Shown one piece after another: positions 52,619 to 61,856 of a DNA stretch of 64,000 nucleotides. Each line of letters starts with the position of its first letter. The stretch's first letter is position 1. Origin of the DNA: Candidatus Sumerlaeota bacterium (GTDB lineage: Bacteria > Sumerlaeota > Sumerlaeia > Sumerlaeales > Sumerlaeaceae); assembly GCA_012513815.1 (NCBI GenBank), contig JAAZBM010000013.1:1-64000 (forward strand), given 5' to 3'. The position numbers and the translations under genes are program-made. Below the pieces are notes generated by a model. That model was given only the letters and a program-made list of their open reading frames with translations, made no database searches and was not told the DNA's origin.

Positions 52619-53431
52619 TTATTTCTCAAAGTTTCTGATGCTTTTTTCTCTCTCGAAAAATTCCTTTTCAAGTGCGGGCGCGACTTCATCCGCTTTGACT
52701 CTTTTGATGAAGTCAGCCAGACCTTTGACGAGGATTTCCTGCCAAATTTTCCCCTTCTCGGGATTGGCAGTTCGTGCGTCTCCGGCGTAGTGGTCAGGAT
52801 ATTTCGAGTACCATTTGATGCCCAAAAATCCGTCCGTCTCGAAAGCCTTAAGACGGTCCAGACTGTGCGTCGGTTCGGCGATTTGATCCATGCGTACTCC
52901 CTGCGGATAATCGCACATGGTGTAGCTTGTCTCGGTTTCGCATGCGTGTCCGCCAGTGTCTTTTGCTTCGCGAATTGCGAGCCATTGCTTCCATAGTTCG
53001 GGGTCGGGGATCCATTTTTCCTGGACATAGACGGTGTATGGTTTCTGTTTCCAGAGTTGTGTTTGAGCGAAGTAGTTCAACATAAAATCGTTGCCGCCGT
53101 GGCCGTTGTAGATGACGATTTTTCGGAATCCGTTGCGGCCGATTTCGTCGCAAACGCCTTGGATGACTTGCAGTGTCAGGGATGGTTCTAGCGTGACACA
53201 GCCCGGGAAGCATCTTGCCTCATAGATTTGTCCGAAATAGAAAGGTGGAAAAACCATAACGTTTTCTCTCTCTCCGGCCAGACAACCGATGCGATGCGCC
53301 GTCAGATAGTCCGTACCGAGACAGAGGTGTTCACCGTGCTTTTCGAGGACGCCCATCGTCAGGACGCATATCTTTTGCGCGTCAATCACGGCCTGCTTAA
53401 AATTCGGTGAAGGTAACATTTCCCACTGCAT
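52619..53431 (-). CDS. Creatininase-family amidohydrolase
   Basis: A 270-residue metal enzyme of the creatininase / FAPy-deformylase-like family. Metal-binding motifs are LEKHGEHLCLGTD (30-41), YNGHGGNDF and GGHACETETSYTM, all with the expected His, Asp and Glu. The ATG at 53431 follows AAAGGA; longer frames lack a ribosome site. As first gene of a sugar-uptake operon it may process the imported compound or an amidic derivative; the substrate is unknown. Confidence 0.88.
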   Translation of the reverse strand: MQWEMLPSPNFKQAVIDAQKICVLTMGVLEKHGEHLCLGTDYLTAHRIGCLAGERENVMVFPPFYFGQIYEARCFPGCVTLEPSLTLQVIQGVCDEIGRNGFRKIVIYNGHGGNDFMLNYFAQTQLWKQKPYTVYVQEKWIPDPELWKQWLAIREAKDTGGHACETETSYTMCDYPQGVRMDQIAEPTHSLDRLKAFETDGFLGIKWYSKYPDHYAGDARTANPEKGKIWQEILVKGLADFIKRVKADEVAPALEKEFFEREKSIRNFEK

Positions 53432-53467
53432 AACATTAAAATCCTTTCGCTCTTGTTTACTTGTTCC

Positions 53468-53496
53468 ATTTTGCCACAAAACGCGGTGAAAATCAA
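53468..53496 (-). promoter_or_regulatory. Candidate promoter of the creatininase-ABC operon
   Basis: On the minus strand TTGATT (53496-53491) and CAAAAT (53473-53468) are 17 bp apart, about 40 bp before the start codon. Confidence 0.4.
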
Positions 53497-53584
53497 CAAG
53501 AGAATGCATGGATAGATGAAAAGTCTTTCATTACAGGGGTAAGTTGATAACAAGAAATAGATTAAGCTAAGTCAGGAATTATTG

Positions 53585-54673
53585 ATGGAAATAGCACTTT
53601 TGGGGCTTCCAAAATCCGGTAAAACAACGATTTTTAACGCATTGACAGGTAGCACGGCTGCCACATCGGCTTTTGCATCGGGGAAGGCAGAACCCAATAT
53701 CGCGATTGTCAAGGTTCCTGATGAGCGTGTCGGCAAACTTTCGGAGATGTACACCCCCAAGAAGACCACGTATGCGACCGTTAAGTATGTGGATGTTGCC
53801 GGTATTGGTGGCGATGGGTCGGAGCATGGTGTACCGGAGGCTTTGTTGCAGCATGTGGGCAAGAGCGATGCTCTGATTGCGGTTGTGCGTGGCTTTAGTG
53901 ATGATATGCAGGGTGCCCCGAATCCAGTGAGTGACGCGGAATCGATTCATATGGAGATGGTTTTCAGTGATATGGCCAAGGTGGAGAATCGTCTGGCCCG
54001 TATCGATAAGTCGATTGGAAAAATCACCGGTCGTGAGAAGGATATGATGGTCCATGAGAAGGATGCTCTGGAGAAAATCAAGCCTGCTTTGGAGTCCAAT
54101 CTTCCGGTGCGTAGTGTCGAATTGAGCGAAGAAGAGGGAAAGTCCATTCGCGGTTTTCAATTCCTGACAGCCAAGCCGACGCTTTATATCGTGAATGTGG
54201 GCGAGGACGGTATGGCTGATGGCCCGAGCCTCGCCGCTAAGGTTCGCGAGGCCGTTGGCGGTTATCCCGGGACGATGGCTGAATGGTTTGCCGGTGAAGT
54301 TGAGATGGAAATCGCCCGCCTTGACGGTGATGACCGGACCATGTTCCTGTCGGAGTATGGTCTTGAATCTCCCGCAGGAGAACGTATGATTCGCCTTAGC
54401 TATGATCTGTTGGGGTATATTAGTTTCCTGACGGCCGGAGCGGACGAGGTGCGTGCTTGGACCATCATCAAGGGGTCGAGCGCTCCGCAAGCCGCCGGTG
54501 TGATTCATAGCGATTTTGAACGCGGATTCATCAGAGCGGAAGTCATCGGTTTTGACTGCCTGATGGAATATAATGGCTTCGCGAACGCGAAGAAGGCCGG
54601 TAAGGTTAGGCTTGAAGGCAAGTCGTACATCATGAGCGATGGCGATGTTGTGAATTTTCTCTTCAGTGTATAG
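53585..54673 (+). CDS. ychF: Redox-regulated ATPase YchF (Obg-like)
   Basis: A 362-residue P-loop ATPase of the OBG family associated with ribosomes. G1 is GLPKSGKTT, followed by the switch-region YVDVAGIGGDGSEHG and a coiled-coil insertion (about 115-185). The C-terminal TGS domain (about 280-362) contains SYDLLGYISFLTAGADEVRAW in part and ends SDGDVVNFLFSV. The DxxG stretch is DVAG. The ATG at 53585 is preferred to a TTG one codon upstream. Confidence 0.93.
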   Translation: MEIALLGLPKSGKTTIFNALTGSTAATSAFASGKAEPNIAIVKVPDERVGKLSEMYTPKKTTYATVKYVDVAGIGGDGSEHGVPEALLQHVGKSDALIAVVRGFSDDMQGAPNPVSDAESIHMEMVFSDMAKVENRLARIDKSIGKITGREKDMMVHEKDALEKIKPALESNLPVRSVELSEEEGKSIRGFQFLTAKPTLYIVNVGEDGMADGPSLAAKVREAVGGYPGTMAEWFAGEVEMEIARLDGDDRTMFLSEYGLESPAGERMIRLSYDLLGYISFLTAGADEVRAWTIIKGSSAPQAAGVIHSDFERGFIRAEVIGFDCLMEYNGFANAKKAGKVRLEGKSYIMSDGDVVNFLFSV

Positions 54674-54751
54674 ATTTAGTGACGGTTTTAGGTCTCTCTG
54701 TGTATAAACAGAGGGAAAATTGCCCATTTCATTTTAATAAGGAAAAACGAT

Positions 54752-55498
54752 ATGTATAAGATAGTTTTGCTTCGGCATGGCCAGAGCGAATGGAACCTCG
54801 AAAACCGTTTCACGGGCTGGACCGATGTCGATTTGAGCGAACAGGGACGTCATGAGGCCGGTGAAGCCGGAAAGGTTATGGCCGCGGAAGGCTACAAGTT
54901 TGATCTTGTTTTTACGTCTGTCCTTAAGCGCGCCATCCGTACCATGCAACTTGCCATGGAAAACCTTGATCAGATGTGGGTTCCGGTGGTTCGTGCTTGG
55001 GAGCTCAATGAACGTCACTATGGTATGCTTCAGGGGTTGAATAAGTCCGAGACAGCCGCGAAACATGGCGAGGCGCAGGTGAAAATCTGGCGTCGTTCGT
55101 ATGATGTTCCACCTCCTCCTCTGACGGAAGATGACCCTCGTTATCCGGGCAATGACCGCCGCTATCAGAAGTTGGACAAGAAGGACCTTCCGCTTACGGA
55201 AAGCCTGAAAGAGACCGTCGCCCGCGTTGTCCCGTATTGGGAGAAAGTGATAGCGCCCGAGGTCAAGAGTGGCAAAAATGTCATTATCGTTGCTCATGGG
55301 AACAGCTTACGCGCCTTGGTGAAGTATCTGGATTCGGTGACGGAAAAAGATATTCTCGAGCTTAATATCCCTACGGGTGTTCCGCTGGTTTACGAGCTTG
55401 ACGAGAACCTCAAGCCCATCAAGCATTATTACCTTGGTGACCAAGACGCCATTGCCGCCGCACAGGCCGCAGTTGCTAATCAGGGCAAAGCCAAGTAG
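54752..55498 (+). CDS. gpmA: 2,3-bisphosphoglycerate-dependent phosphoglycerate mutase
   Basis: A 248-residue glycolytic enzyme (3-PG to 2-PG). The phosphohistidine motif is [20 protein letters not shown], the acid residue lies in [12 protein letters not shown], and the second His is in [19 protein letters not shown] precedes the ATG. Confidence 0.96.
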   Translation: MYKIVLLRHGQSEWNLENRFTGWTDVDLSEQGRHEAGEAGKVMAAEGYKFDLVFTSVLKRAIRTMQLAMENLDQMWVPVVRAWELNERHYGMLQGLNKSETAAKHGEAQVKIWRRSYDVPPPPLTEDDPRYPGNDRRYQKLDKKDLPLTESLKETVARVVPYWEKVIAPEVKSGKNVIIVAHGNSLRALVKYLDSVTEKDILELNIPTGVPLVYELDENLKPIKHYYLGDQDAIAAAQAAVANQGKAK

Positions 55499-55575
55499 TT
55501 TTAGCGAAGTCGATTTATTATGGGGAGCCTGTCAGCGTACAGCCTCCCTGTATTGCCATAATGTAAGGTTGTTTG

Positions 55576-57126
55576 ATGAATTATTTGCCGGTGACTTTTC
55601 GCGACAAAAAAGTGTGTTCATTGCCCGTGCCGTCGACGCGCATGGGCTGGGCGTTGCTCATTTTTGTGGCGGTCGTATTGCTCTATCTTCCCTTTCTGGG
55701 CGATTCTCTGATTCGCACAGCCGATGAAGGTCAACGGGCTGTTCCTCCGCTTGAAATGTTGCGTAGCGGCGATTGGGTTGTTCCGCGTTTGAATGCGGAA
55801 GTTTACCTCAAGAAACCTCCGATGGTGTACTGGCAGGTTGCCCTTTTCTATAAACTATTCGGTGTGAGCGAGTTTGTCGCTCGCATCTCGATGGTGTTGT
55901 GTGGCGCGTTGCTGTGCGCCGTGACTTATTTGTGGGCACGGGGTTTTTGCAACAACAAGACGTCCGTTCTGGCGGCTGTGATTTGCGCCGCAAACGCGAT
56001 TGTCATGTTCAAGAGTCGCGAATGCCAGATTGATATTCCCCTGACGCTGTTTATTGTGCTGTGTCTCTGGGCATGGATGATTGCTCTGAGGCGCATTGCG
56101 CAGGGGACAAAAGGCTGGTTCGGAGCGTTGCTGCTTGGCACCGTGGCTCTGGCTATCTCGCATTTGTATAAAGGCCCTGTGGGGTTTGTCTTCGGCGCGG
56201 TCGCGTGGGTCGGGACAGTGGTGTGTTTGCGCCAGTGGTCTTTGATAAAAAACGCTCGGTGGTGGAGCTGCTTGCTGATGGTGGTTTTGTCCGTCATTCC
56301 CGTGTTTGTGTGGGCTTACCTTGTGATTGCTGATTTGGGCTGGCAGCAGGTGATGGATATCTGGCTCTATGAGGCCGAACTGCATCTCGTCAAGGCGACG
56401 CCTATCAACAGTGGGCCGCCGTGGTACTATGTTGAACGCATCATCGTGTGTTTTATTCCGTGGATTGTTTGGGCAGGGGCGCTGTTTATGCCCGCGTTCT
56501 GGAAGTATTGCAAAGAGAGCGACCGGCATTTTGAGTGGGCATATCTGAGCGGCACGGTGCTGTTTTCGTTGGTTTTCTTGAGCCTGAACACCTCCAAAGA
56601 AACGGAATACATGCTCGGGTTGGTTGCGCCTTTTTCGATTTTGTTGGCGTTGAGCAGTGAGTGGTTATGCTCGGTGCGTGGTGTGGTTGCGGATGAGCGC
56701 AAGGCGATGACAGTCTATCGCCGTATTGGGGGTTCGCCACTCGTGCTTGTCTTTGGTGTGGTGGCATGGATTGTGTCCTCTTGGGTCATCTTCCCGATTG
56801 TTTGGCATGTCGACAGCAAAAAGCTTGACCCAAAAACGATCGCGACGGTTGTTCATGATTTGCGCCATAATCAAAACATCCCGGTTGCGGTTCATGATTT
56901 GATGGGAACTCGGCCGTATGTCTACTATTATCTCAATGAGCTGTATCCGTATGTGAACACGATTCCCGAGATTCAGGCGTGGTTTCGTGAGCACCCGAAT
57001 GGCGCTCTGCTGACGAAGACGGATACTTGGGATTATATGACAAGTGCCGGGGAGCTTATGCCTCCGGTTCGGCGTTTGTTCGAGACCTCAGAAAAAGGCA
57101 ATTTGGTTTTGGTTCAGCCTCAATAA
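55576..57126 (+). CDS. ArnT/PMT-like glycosyltransferase (GT-C)
   Basis: A 516-residue membrane protein with about 10-11 helices. The first large outside loop has TADEGQRAVPPLEMLRSGDW and LKKPPMVYW, the catalytic-Asp and KPP features of family 39/83 transferases such as ArnT. It probably moves a sugar from a polyprenyl carrier to lipid A, protein or glycan. The C-terminal 100 residues are soluble. The frame begins with TTG then ATG; the ATG is taken. Confidence 0.85.
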   Translation: MNYLPVTFRDKKVCSLPVPSTRMGWALLIFVAVVLLYLPFLGDSLIRTADEGQRAVPPLEMLRSGDWVVPRLNAEVYLKKPPMVYWQVALFYKLFGVSEFVARISMVLCGALLCAVTYLWARGFCNNKTSVLAAVICAANAIVMFKSRECQIDIPLTLFIVLCLWAWMIALRRIAQGTKGWFGALLLGTVALAISHLYKGPVGFVFGAVAWVGTVVCLRQWSLIKNARWWSCLLMVVLSVIPVFVWAYLVIADLGWQQVMDIWLYEAELHLVKATPINSGPPWYYVERIIVCFIPWIVWAGALFMPAFWKYCKESDRHFEWAYLSGTVLFSLVFLSLNTSKETEYMLGLVAPFSILLALSSEWLCSVRGVVADERKAMTVYRRIGGSPLVLVFGVVAWIVSSWVIFPIVWHVDSKKLDPKTIATVVHDLRHNQNIPVAVHDLMGTRPYVYYYLNELYPYVNTIPEIQAWFREHPNGALLTKTDTWDYMTSAGELMPPVRRLFETSEKGNLVLVQPQ

Positions 57127-57203
57127 CTATATAATAGTATTGAAGACTTCGGGCATAATAGCGGTATTTTAAGTTAAATTATCAGTGTGTAAACGAGGCA
57201 TTC

Positions 57204-57752
57204 ATGGCGAAAAAGTCAGAGAAAGTGACTGTTGATGAAAAGAATCTCAGCTCACTCTTAAGTGTCGATGCCATTAAATCTATTTTTGAGTTGATGAATC
57301 AAAATGAGATTGGCGAGTTGGATTTGGAGCATGGCGATGTTCGCATCAAAATCGTCGGCAAGAATCAGCAGCCAGCCGCCGCTCCGGCGACCGTTCTGTT
57401 ACCGCAAGCGGGTTCTTTGTCACTCACGTCGTCTGCCTTGAGCAGTGTTGCCCCTGCCGATTCCTCGGCCACTGAGGCGAAGACGTCTGCTTCCGAGGCG
57501 AAGAGTGCTCCTAATGTTCGTTTGATTCGTGCGCCGATGGTTGGTACTTTTTATGGTCGTCCTTCTCCGGATGTTTCTGCGTTTGTGGCCCCCGGCGACG
57601 AAGTTACCCCCGAAACCGTTGTTTGCCTAATTGAAGCGATGAAGTTATTCAATGAAATCAAAGCGGAAACAACAGGCAAAATCGTGAAGGTTCTTGTCAA
57701 GGACGGCACACCCGTCGAGTTTCATCAGCCCTTGTTTGAAATTGAAGATTAA
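57204..57752 (+). CDS. accB: Biotin carboxyl carrier protein of acetyl-CoA carboxylase
   Basis: A 182-residue BCCP. An N-terminal helix (about 15-50) is followed by an Ala/Pro/Ser linker (55-103) and the biotinyl domain (105-182) with EAMKLFNEI; biotin is attached at K147. The thumb segment RPSPDVSAFVAPGDEV is present. accC follows after two bases. It feeds malonyl-CoA into fatty-acid synthesis. Confidence 0.96.
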   Translation: MAKKSEKVTVDEKNLSSLLSVDAIKSIFELMNQNEIGELDLEHGDVRIKIVGKNQQPAAAPATVLLPQAGSLSLTSSALSSVAPADSSATEAKTSASEAKSAPNVRLIRAPMVGTFYGRPSPDVSAFVAPGDEVTPETVVCLIEAMKLFNEIKAETTGKIVKVLVKDGTPVEFHQPLFEIED

Positions 57753-57754
57753 TC

Positions 57755-59107
57755 GTGAGTATGATTCGGAAAGTATTAATCGCGAATCGTGGCGAGGTTG
57801 CGCTTCGAATTATCCGTGCCTGTAAAGAGCAGGGGATTCGCACAGTTGCCGTGTACAGCGAGGCTGACGAGGATTCTGTTCCTGTCAAGTTTGCCGATGA
57901 GCATGTTTGCATTGGACCGGCTCCGGCGTCGCAAAGCTACCTGAATATCCAGCAGATTATTTCGGCAGCCGAGATTACGGATTCCGATGCGATTCATCCG
58001 GGGTATGGTTTTCTGGCGGAGAATGCCGGATTTGCTGAATTGTGCGCGAAATGCAACATCAAGTTTATAGGCCCTGACGCGAATGCGATTCGTCATATGG
58101 GCGATAAGGCAACAGCCAAGCAAACCATGCGTGCCGCCGGTGTTCCCTGTATTCCCGGTAGCGATGGGGTTTGCGAGACTCTGGCGGATGCTGCAACCGT
58201 CGCCGATGAATGCGGCTATCCCGTGATTGTCAAGGCTTCGGCCGGTGGTGGTGGCAAAGGGATGCGGCTTGCTCAAGACCGCGCGGAGTTGGAGTCCGCC
58301 TATAACATGGCACGGATGGAGGCGCAAAAAGCCTTTGGCGATGGGTCTGTTTATGTCGAGAAATATGTGCTCAATCCCAAGCATGTGGAAGTGCAGATTA
58401 TCGCCGACCAGTTTGGGAATGTTGTCGCATTGGGCGAACGTGACTGCTCGCTTCAGCGGCGGCATCAGAAGCTGCTTGAGGAAAGTCCGTGTGTTGTTCT
58501 GGACGAGGAAACTCGCCAGAAGATGTACGCGGCCGCGATTAAGGCTGCCAAAGCCGTCAATTATACGAGCGTTGGTACAGTAGAATTCCTCTATAGTTCG
58601 CAGACAAAAGAGTTTTATTTCATGGAAATGAATACGCGTATTCAGGTCGAGCATCCCGTCACGGAAGAAGTGACCGGTATTGACTTGATGAGCGAGATGC
58701 TGCATGTAGCCAGTGGACTGGCATTGCCGTTCCGTCAGGAAGATATCAAGCAAAGTGGCCATGCGATTGAGTGCCGTATCAATGCGGAAGACCCGGAGCG
58801 CGGGTTCTGTCCATCGCCTGGGAAAATCACGACATACTATATGCCCGGCGGCATTGGAGTACGTGTCGATTCGCATTGCTATCAGGGCTATGTGATTCCG
58901 CCCTATTATGATTCGATGATTGCCAAGTTGATTATTCATGCTCCAACCCGCAAGGAATGCGTCCGCCGGGCGTTGCGTGCACTGGACGAATTTTACATCG
59001 AAGGTATCGCGACAACCTTGCCGTTCTATCGCAATGTATTGATGTCCAAGCCTTTCCTTCGCGGAACATTCGGCACAGGATTCTTGGAAGAGTTTTTAGT
59101 GGATTAG
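57755..59107 (+). CDS. accC: Biotin carboxylase of acetyl-CoA carboxylase
   Basis: A 450-residue ATP-grasp enzyme that carboxylates biotin on AccB. The N-terminal domain has IANRGEVALRIIRAC and HPGYGFLAEN, the glycine-rich ATP lid is SAGGGGKGM (162-170), and the active-site part is FMEMNTRIQVEHPVTEE. It starts with GTG at 57755 or ATG at 57761. The carboxyltransferase genes are not in the window. Confidence 0.96.
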   Translation: MSMIRKVLIANRGEVALRIIRACKEQGIRTVAVYSEADEDSVPVKFADEHVCIGPAPASQSYLNIQQIISAAEITDSDAIHPGYGFLAENAGFAELCAKCNIKFIGPDANAIRHMGDKATAKQTMRAAGVPCIPGSDGVCETLADAATVADECGYPVIVKASAGGGGKGMRLAQDRAELESAYNMARMEAQKAFGDGSVYVEKYVLNPKHVEVQIIADQFGNVVALGERDCSLQRRHQKLLEESPCVVLDEETRQKMYAAAIKAAKAVNYTSVGTVEFLYSSQTKEFYFMEMNTRIQVEHPVTEEVTGIDLMSEMLHVASGLALPFRQEDIKQSGHAIECRINAEDPERGFCPSPGKITTYYMPGGIGVRVDSHCYQGYVIPPYYDSMIAKLIIHAPTRKECVRRALRALDEFYIEGIATTLPFYRNVLMSKPFLRGTFGTGFLEEFLVD

Positions 59108-59144
59108 CCGGTCATTACTGACAGAAAAGGAGAACTGACATATC

Positions 59145-60422
59145 TTGCGAAAATCCGCTTTGTTTTATCTTTTGTCTGTGCAGTTTTCCGAATATAAACG
59201 ATTGTCACTTCAGGCGATTGTGATTATTGCTTTTCTTGTCGCCATCGCAACGTTGACCGTTGGTTTGGGCAAGGGTATTCTTGCCGGTGTCAATAAGGCG
59301 CGCGAGCAGTTCCCACCCGGGGTGCTGACCGTCACGCCGAAGGATGTGAGTATTTCGATTCTGAAACTTTCGGTCGGGAAAATCGGAGATGATAACCTTG
59401 TGGAAATCAAGGCGTTGGAGGGTGTGAAGCAAGTTCATGCTCAGATGAATATCAAGATTCCACTGAAGGCCGAAGCGGAGTTTATGGGGCAGCAGGCTGT
59501 TTCGGATGTCGCGCTGCTCGGGATTGACGAAGAGTTGGTCAAAGGAGATGTGAAATCTCCGCTGAAGTTCACGTATGATGCGAACGATGCGAACACGCCG
59601 ATACCGGTGGTTTTGCCGATGTTGTTCGCGGATATTTTCAATCTTGCCTATGCGGAGTCGATGGGATTCCCTCGCTTGAACGAGGAGTATGTCCTCGGCA
59701 AACACTTCACTTTGTATTGTGGCGATAGCTATGTTTTCGGCACGTCGGGCGAGACGACGGCGACGGCTTTCCGATGCCAGATTGTGGGAATCACGAAGAC
59801 AGCGAATCTTGTCAATGGCGGTTATATCCCGTTGTCGGCCGCAAAATATCTTAATGAGAAGAATGGCAAGGATAAAGATTTTTACAGCAAAGTTTTTGTC
59901 GAGACAACGCCGCAGAATATTTCGGCTGTCGAGAAGAAAATCACGGATATGGGTTTCGCAGTCGAGAGCAACAGCGCCGTCTTGGAGAAAATACGTTTTG
60001 CGTCGCAGGTTCTCGTCGGGTTGCTACTGGTTTTCGCGTTGACAGTCATTTGCATTTCGCTCATGAGTTTGTACAATTTGTACAGTAGTCTTTACGAAGC
60101 GCGGCGTCAGGAGTTGGGTTTGATGCGTTGCGTTGGCGCGACACGGCACACACTGACCATTTTGTGTTTGTCGGAAACACTGTTGCGAACAGCACTGGCC
60201 GGGATTGTTGGTGGGGGCGTCGCGTTCTGGGTTTTGCGTTGGGCTGACCGTAGCCTTCTGGGAATGTTGCCCAAAATTAGTTTTATCCCGGAGTCATTTA
60301 TCCCGCTGAGTGTGTGGGATGTTTGCTCCATCGTCCTGATTATGATTATGCTTTGCGTTGGTCTGGTCTTCCCGAAAATCTACAGTCTTGGTAGAACCGT
60401 CCCCTCGCAACTGATGGACTAA
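59145..60422 (+). CDS. MacB/FtsX-type ABC permease
   Basis: A 425-residue permease with a first transmembrane helix (about 18-42), a large periplasmic domain (about 45-285) and three C-terminal helices. The last helices flank the cytoplasmic loop EARRQELGLMRCVGATRHTL, the FtsX_3 signature. Such proteins with a separate ATPase drive lipoprotein release, peptide export or cell-wall control. No ATPase lies next to it here. The likely start is TTG, with AAGGAGAA ten bases upstream; no ATG is near. Confidence 0.85.
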   Translation: MRKSALFYLLSVQFSEYKRLSLQAIVIIAFLVAIATLTVGLGKGILAGVNKAREQFPPGVLTVTPKDVSISILKLSVGKIGDDNLVEIKALEGVKQVHAQMNIKIPLKAEAEFMGQQAVSDVALLGIDEELVKGDVKSPLKFTYDANDANTPIPVVLPMLFADIFNLAYAESMGFPRLNEEYVLGKHFTLYCGDSYVFGTSGETTATAFRCQIVGITKTANLVNGGYIPLSAAKYLNEKNGKDKDFYSKVFVETTPQNISAVEKKITDMGFAVESNSAVLEKIRFASQVLVGLLLVFALTVICISLMSLYNLYSSLYEARRQELGLMRCVGATRHTLTILCLSETLLRTALAGIVGGGVAFWVLRWADRSLLGMLPKISFIPESFIPLSVWDVCSIVLIMIMLCVGLVFPKIYSLGRTVPSQLMD

Positions 60423-60432
60423 TTCCCACTGT

Positions 60433-61059
60433 TTAGCTGCGATTAAACAGCTTGTCCATGATTCCTTGGGGGGATGTTGACTTGGGTTCTTCGCGTGTCT
60501 TCAAGTAGGCCGATTCGGATTGCGCTGCGTATTGGCGCAGGCGTGGGTTGGAAGAACCACCATAATTGAGCGCGACTTCTTTGTCGATCTCTTTGGCTTT
60601 CGCGTATTGCCCCTCTTGTTCGTAGGCTCTTGCAATCGAAAACTTGGCGCGGCATTGCACCAATTCATTGTTTGGATACTCGCTCATGATTTGCTGCCAT
60701 TTGCTGATGGCCGCATGGTAGTTGCCCAATCGAGCATCACAATCCGCGATTGTCAACTTTGATAGCGGTGTGTATTCCTGGTCAGATGGAAAGTTCTTGA
60801 TGACCGCTTTGTGAACCTGCGCGATTTTGTCCATCTGGATATACTTCTTGTGTTTGTCGGGGTTGACATATCCGAGCGTGATGGATTCATATCGAGTCGC
60901 GTACGCAAACTGATCCTTAGCGGTTTGCAAATCCGGGATGACGAGTTCCTTGGCCTCGGGCGCTTTCTCCTTTTTGTTGGTCATGTTGGAGATGGCCGAG
61001 CATCCGTCAATGATTGTGAGCGAGAGAGCGAGTAAGATTAGCAGGCAAAAATGTCTCAT
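60433..61059 (-). CDS. BamD/TPR-like lipoprotein
   Basis: A 208-residue lipoprotein: signal peptide with lipobox IDGC (Cys20), then TPR-like helices, for example KLTIADCDARLGNYHAAISKWQQIM in part and ARAYEQEGQYAKAKEIDKEV. It resembles the outer-membrane assembly factor BamD and tol-associated YbgF-type proteins, but is shorter than BamD. Its ATG overlaps the rpe stop by four bases. Confidence 0.75.
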   Translation of the reverse strand: MRHFCLLILLALSLTIIDGCSAISNMTNKKEKAPEAKELVIPDLQTAKDQFAYATRYESITLGYVNPDKHKKYIQMDKIAQVHKAVIKNFPSDQEYTPLSKLTIADCDARLGNYHAAISKWQQIMSEYPNNELVQCRAKFSIARAYEQEGQYAKAKEIDKEVALNYGGSSNPRLRQYAAQSESAYLKTREEPKSTSPQGIMDKLFNRS

Positions 61060-61856
61060 TTTGAATGAGAGTCCTTTCGATTATTCGAGTTGGTTTTGAA
61101 ATGGACGCGCAGTTGTCGGCTTTGACACTTCAGAGCCTTTTTGAGCGCTTTGATGTTCTGTGCAATTGTTGCTTTGTCGTTGAACACAGCGGAGCCGGCG
61201 ACAAGCACATCAGCCCCCGCCTTGACAGGCAGAGCAATGGTTTGCGCGTTGACGCCTCCGTCTACTTCGATGGCAAAATTCAGTTTTTTCTTGGCGCGAA
61301 TCGCAGCGAGTTCACGTATTTTATCAATGCATGGCTGCAGCATCCCTTGTCCGCCAAATCCCGGTTCAACGGTCATGATGAGAATCATGTCGACTTGTGA
61401 GAGGTAGGGCAGTAGGGCGCTAACAGGGGTGTTGGGCTTGATGGAGAGACCGGCTAAAACTCCCGCGCGTTTGATGGCAGATAGTGTTTGCTTGATGGTC
61501 GCGCATGCTTCCGTGTGGAAGACGATGCAATTTGCTCCGGCCTTGATAAAGTTGTCCACCCATTTTTCGGGTTCTGTTATCATGATATGAACGTCGTAAA
61601 ACATCTCGGGCATCGCGTGTTTGAGTGCCTTGATGACCGGAGCTCCGAATGTGAGGTTCGGGACGAAGTGATTGTCCATGACGTCGCAATGGACCCATCT
61701 GCACCCGCAACGGCGTAGGTCACGTATCGCTGTTTTGAGAGATGAGAAATCCGCGCTGAGAATCGATGGCGACAGTTCTAACTCTGTCTCGTTGGGCATG
61801 GGGCGCGCAAAGTCATAAGGTTCGGTCATTGATTTGTTTGATTGCGAGATCTTCAT
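61056..61856 (-). CDS. rpe: Ribulose-phosphate 3-epimerase
   Basis: A 266-residue TIM-barrel epimerase of the pentose phosphate pathway. Motifs are LSPSILSADFSSL, VHCDVMDNHFVPNLTFG (metal-binding His/Asp), MILIMTVEPGFGGQ, EVDGGVNAQT and ADVLVAGSAVF. It carries about 25 extra residues at each end compared with typical Rpe. The N-terminal extension follows from an ATG that overlaps the preceding stop; an internal start is possible. Confidence 0.94.
   Translation of the reverse strand: MKISQSNKSMTEPYDFARPMPNETELELSPSILSADFSSLKTAIRDLRRCGCRWVHCDVMDNHFVPNLTFGAPVIKALKHAMPEMFYDVHIMITEPEKWVDNFIKAGANCIVFHTEACATIKQTLSAIKRAGVLAGLSIKPNTPVSALLPYLSQVDMILIMTVEPGFGGQGMLQPCIDKIRELAAIRAKKKLNFAIEVDGGVNAQTIALPVKAGADVLVAGSAVFNDKATIAQNIKALKKALKCQSRQLRVHFKTNSNNRKDSHSK

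Noticed and set aside
54685-54720. Small hairpin (CTCTGT/ACAGAG) between ychF and gpmA as a terminator
   Set aside because: The stem is only six base pairs and is followed by GGGAAAAT rather than a T-tract.
53579-54727. 382-codon frame antisense to ychF
   Set aside because: Shadow of ychF, whose motifs are unmistakable.
57776-58939. 387-codon frame antisense to accC
   Set aside because: Shadow of accC; no domain recognised.
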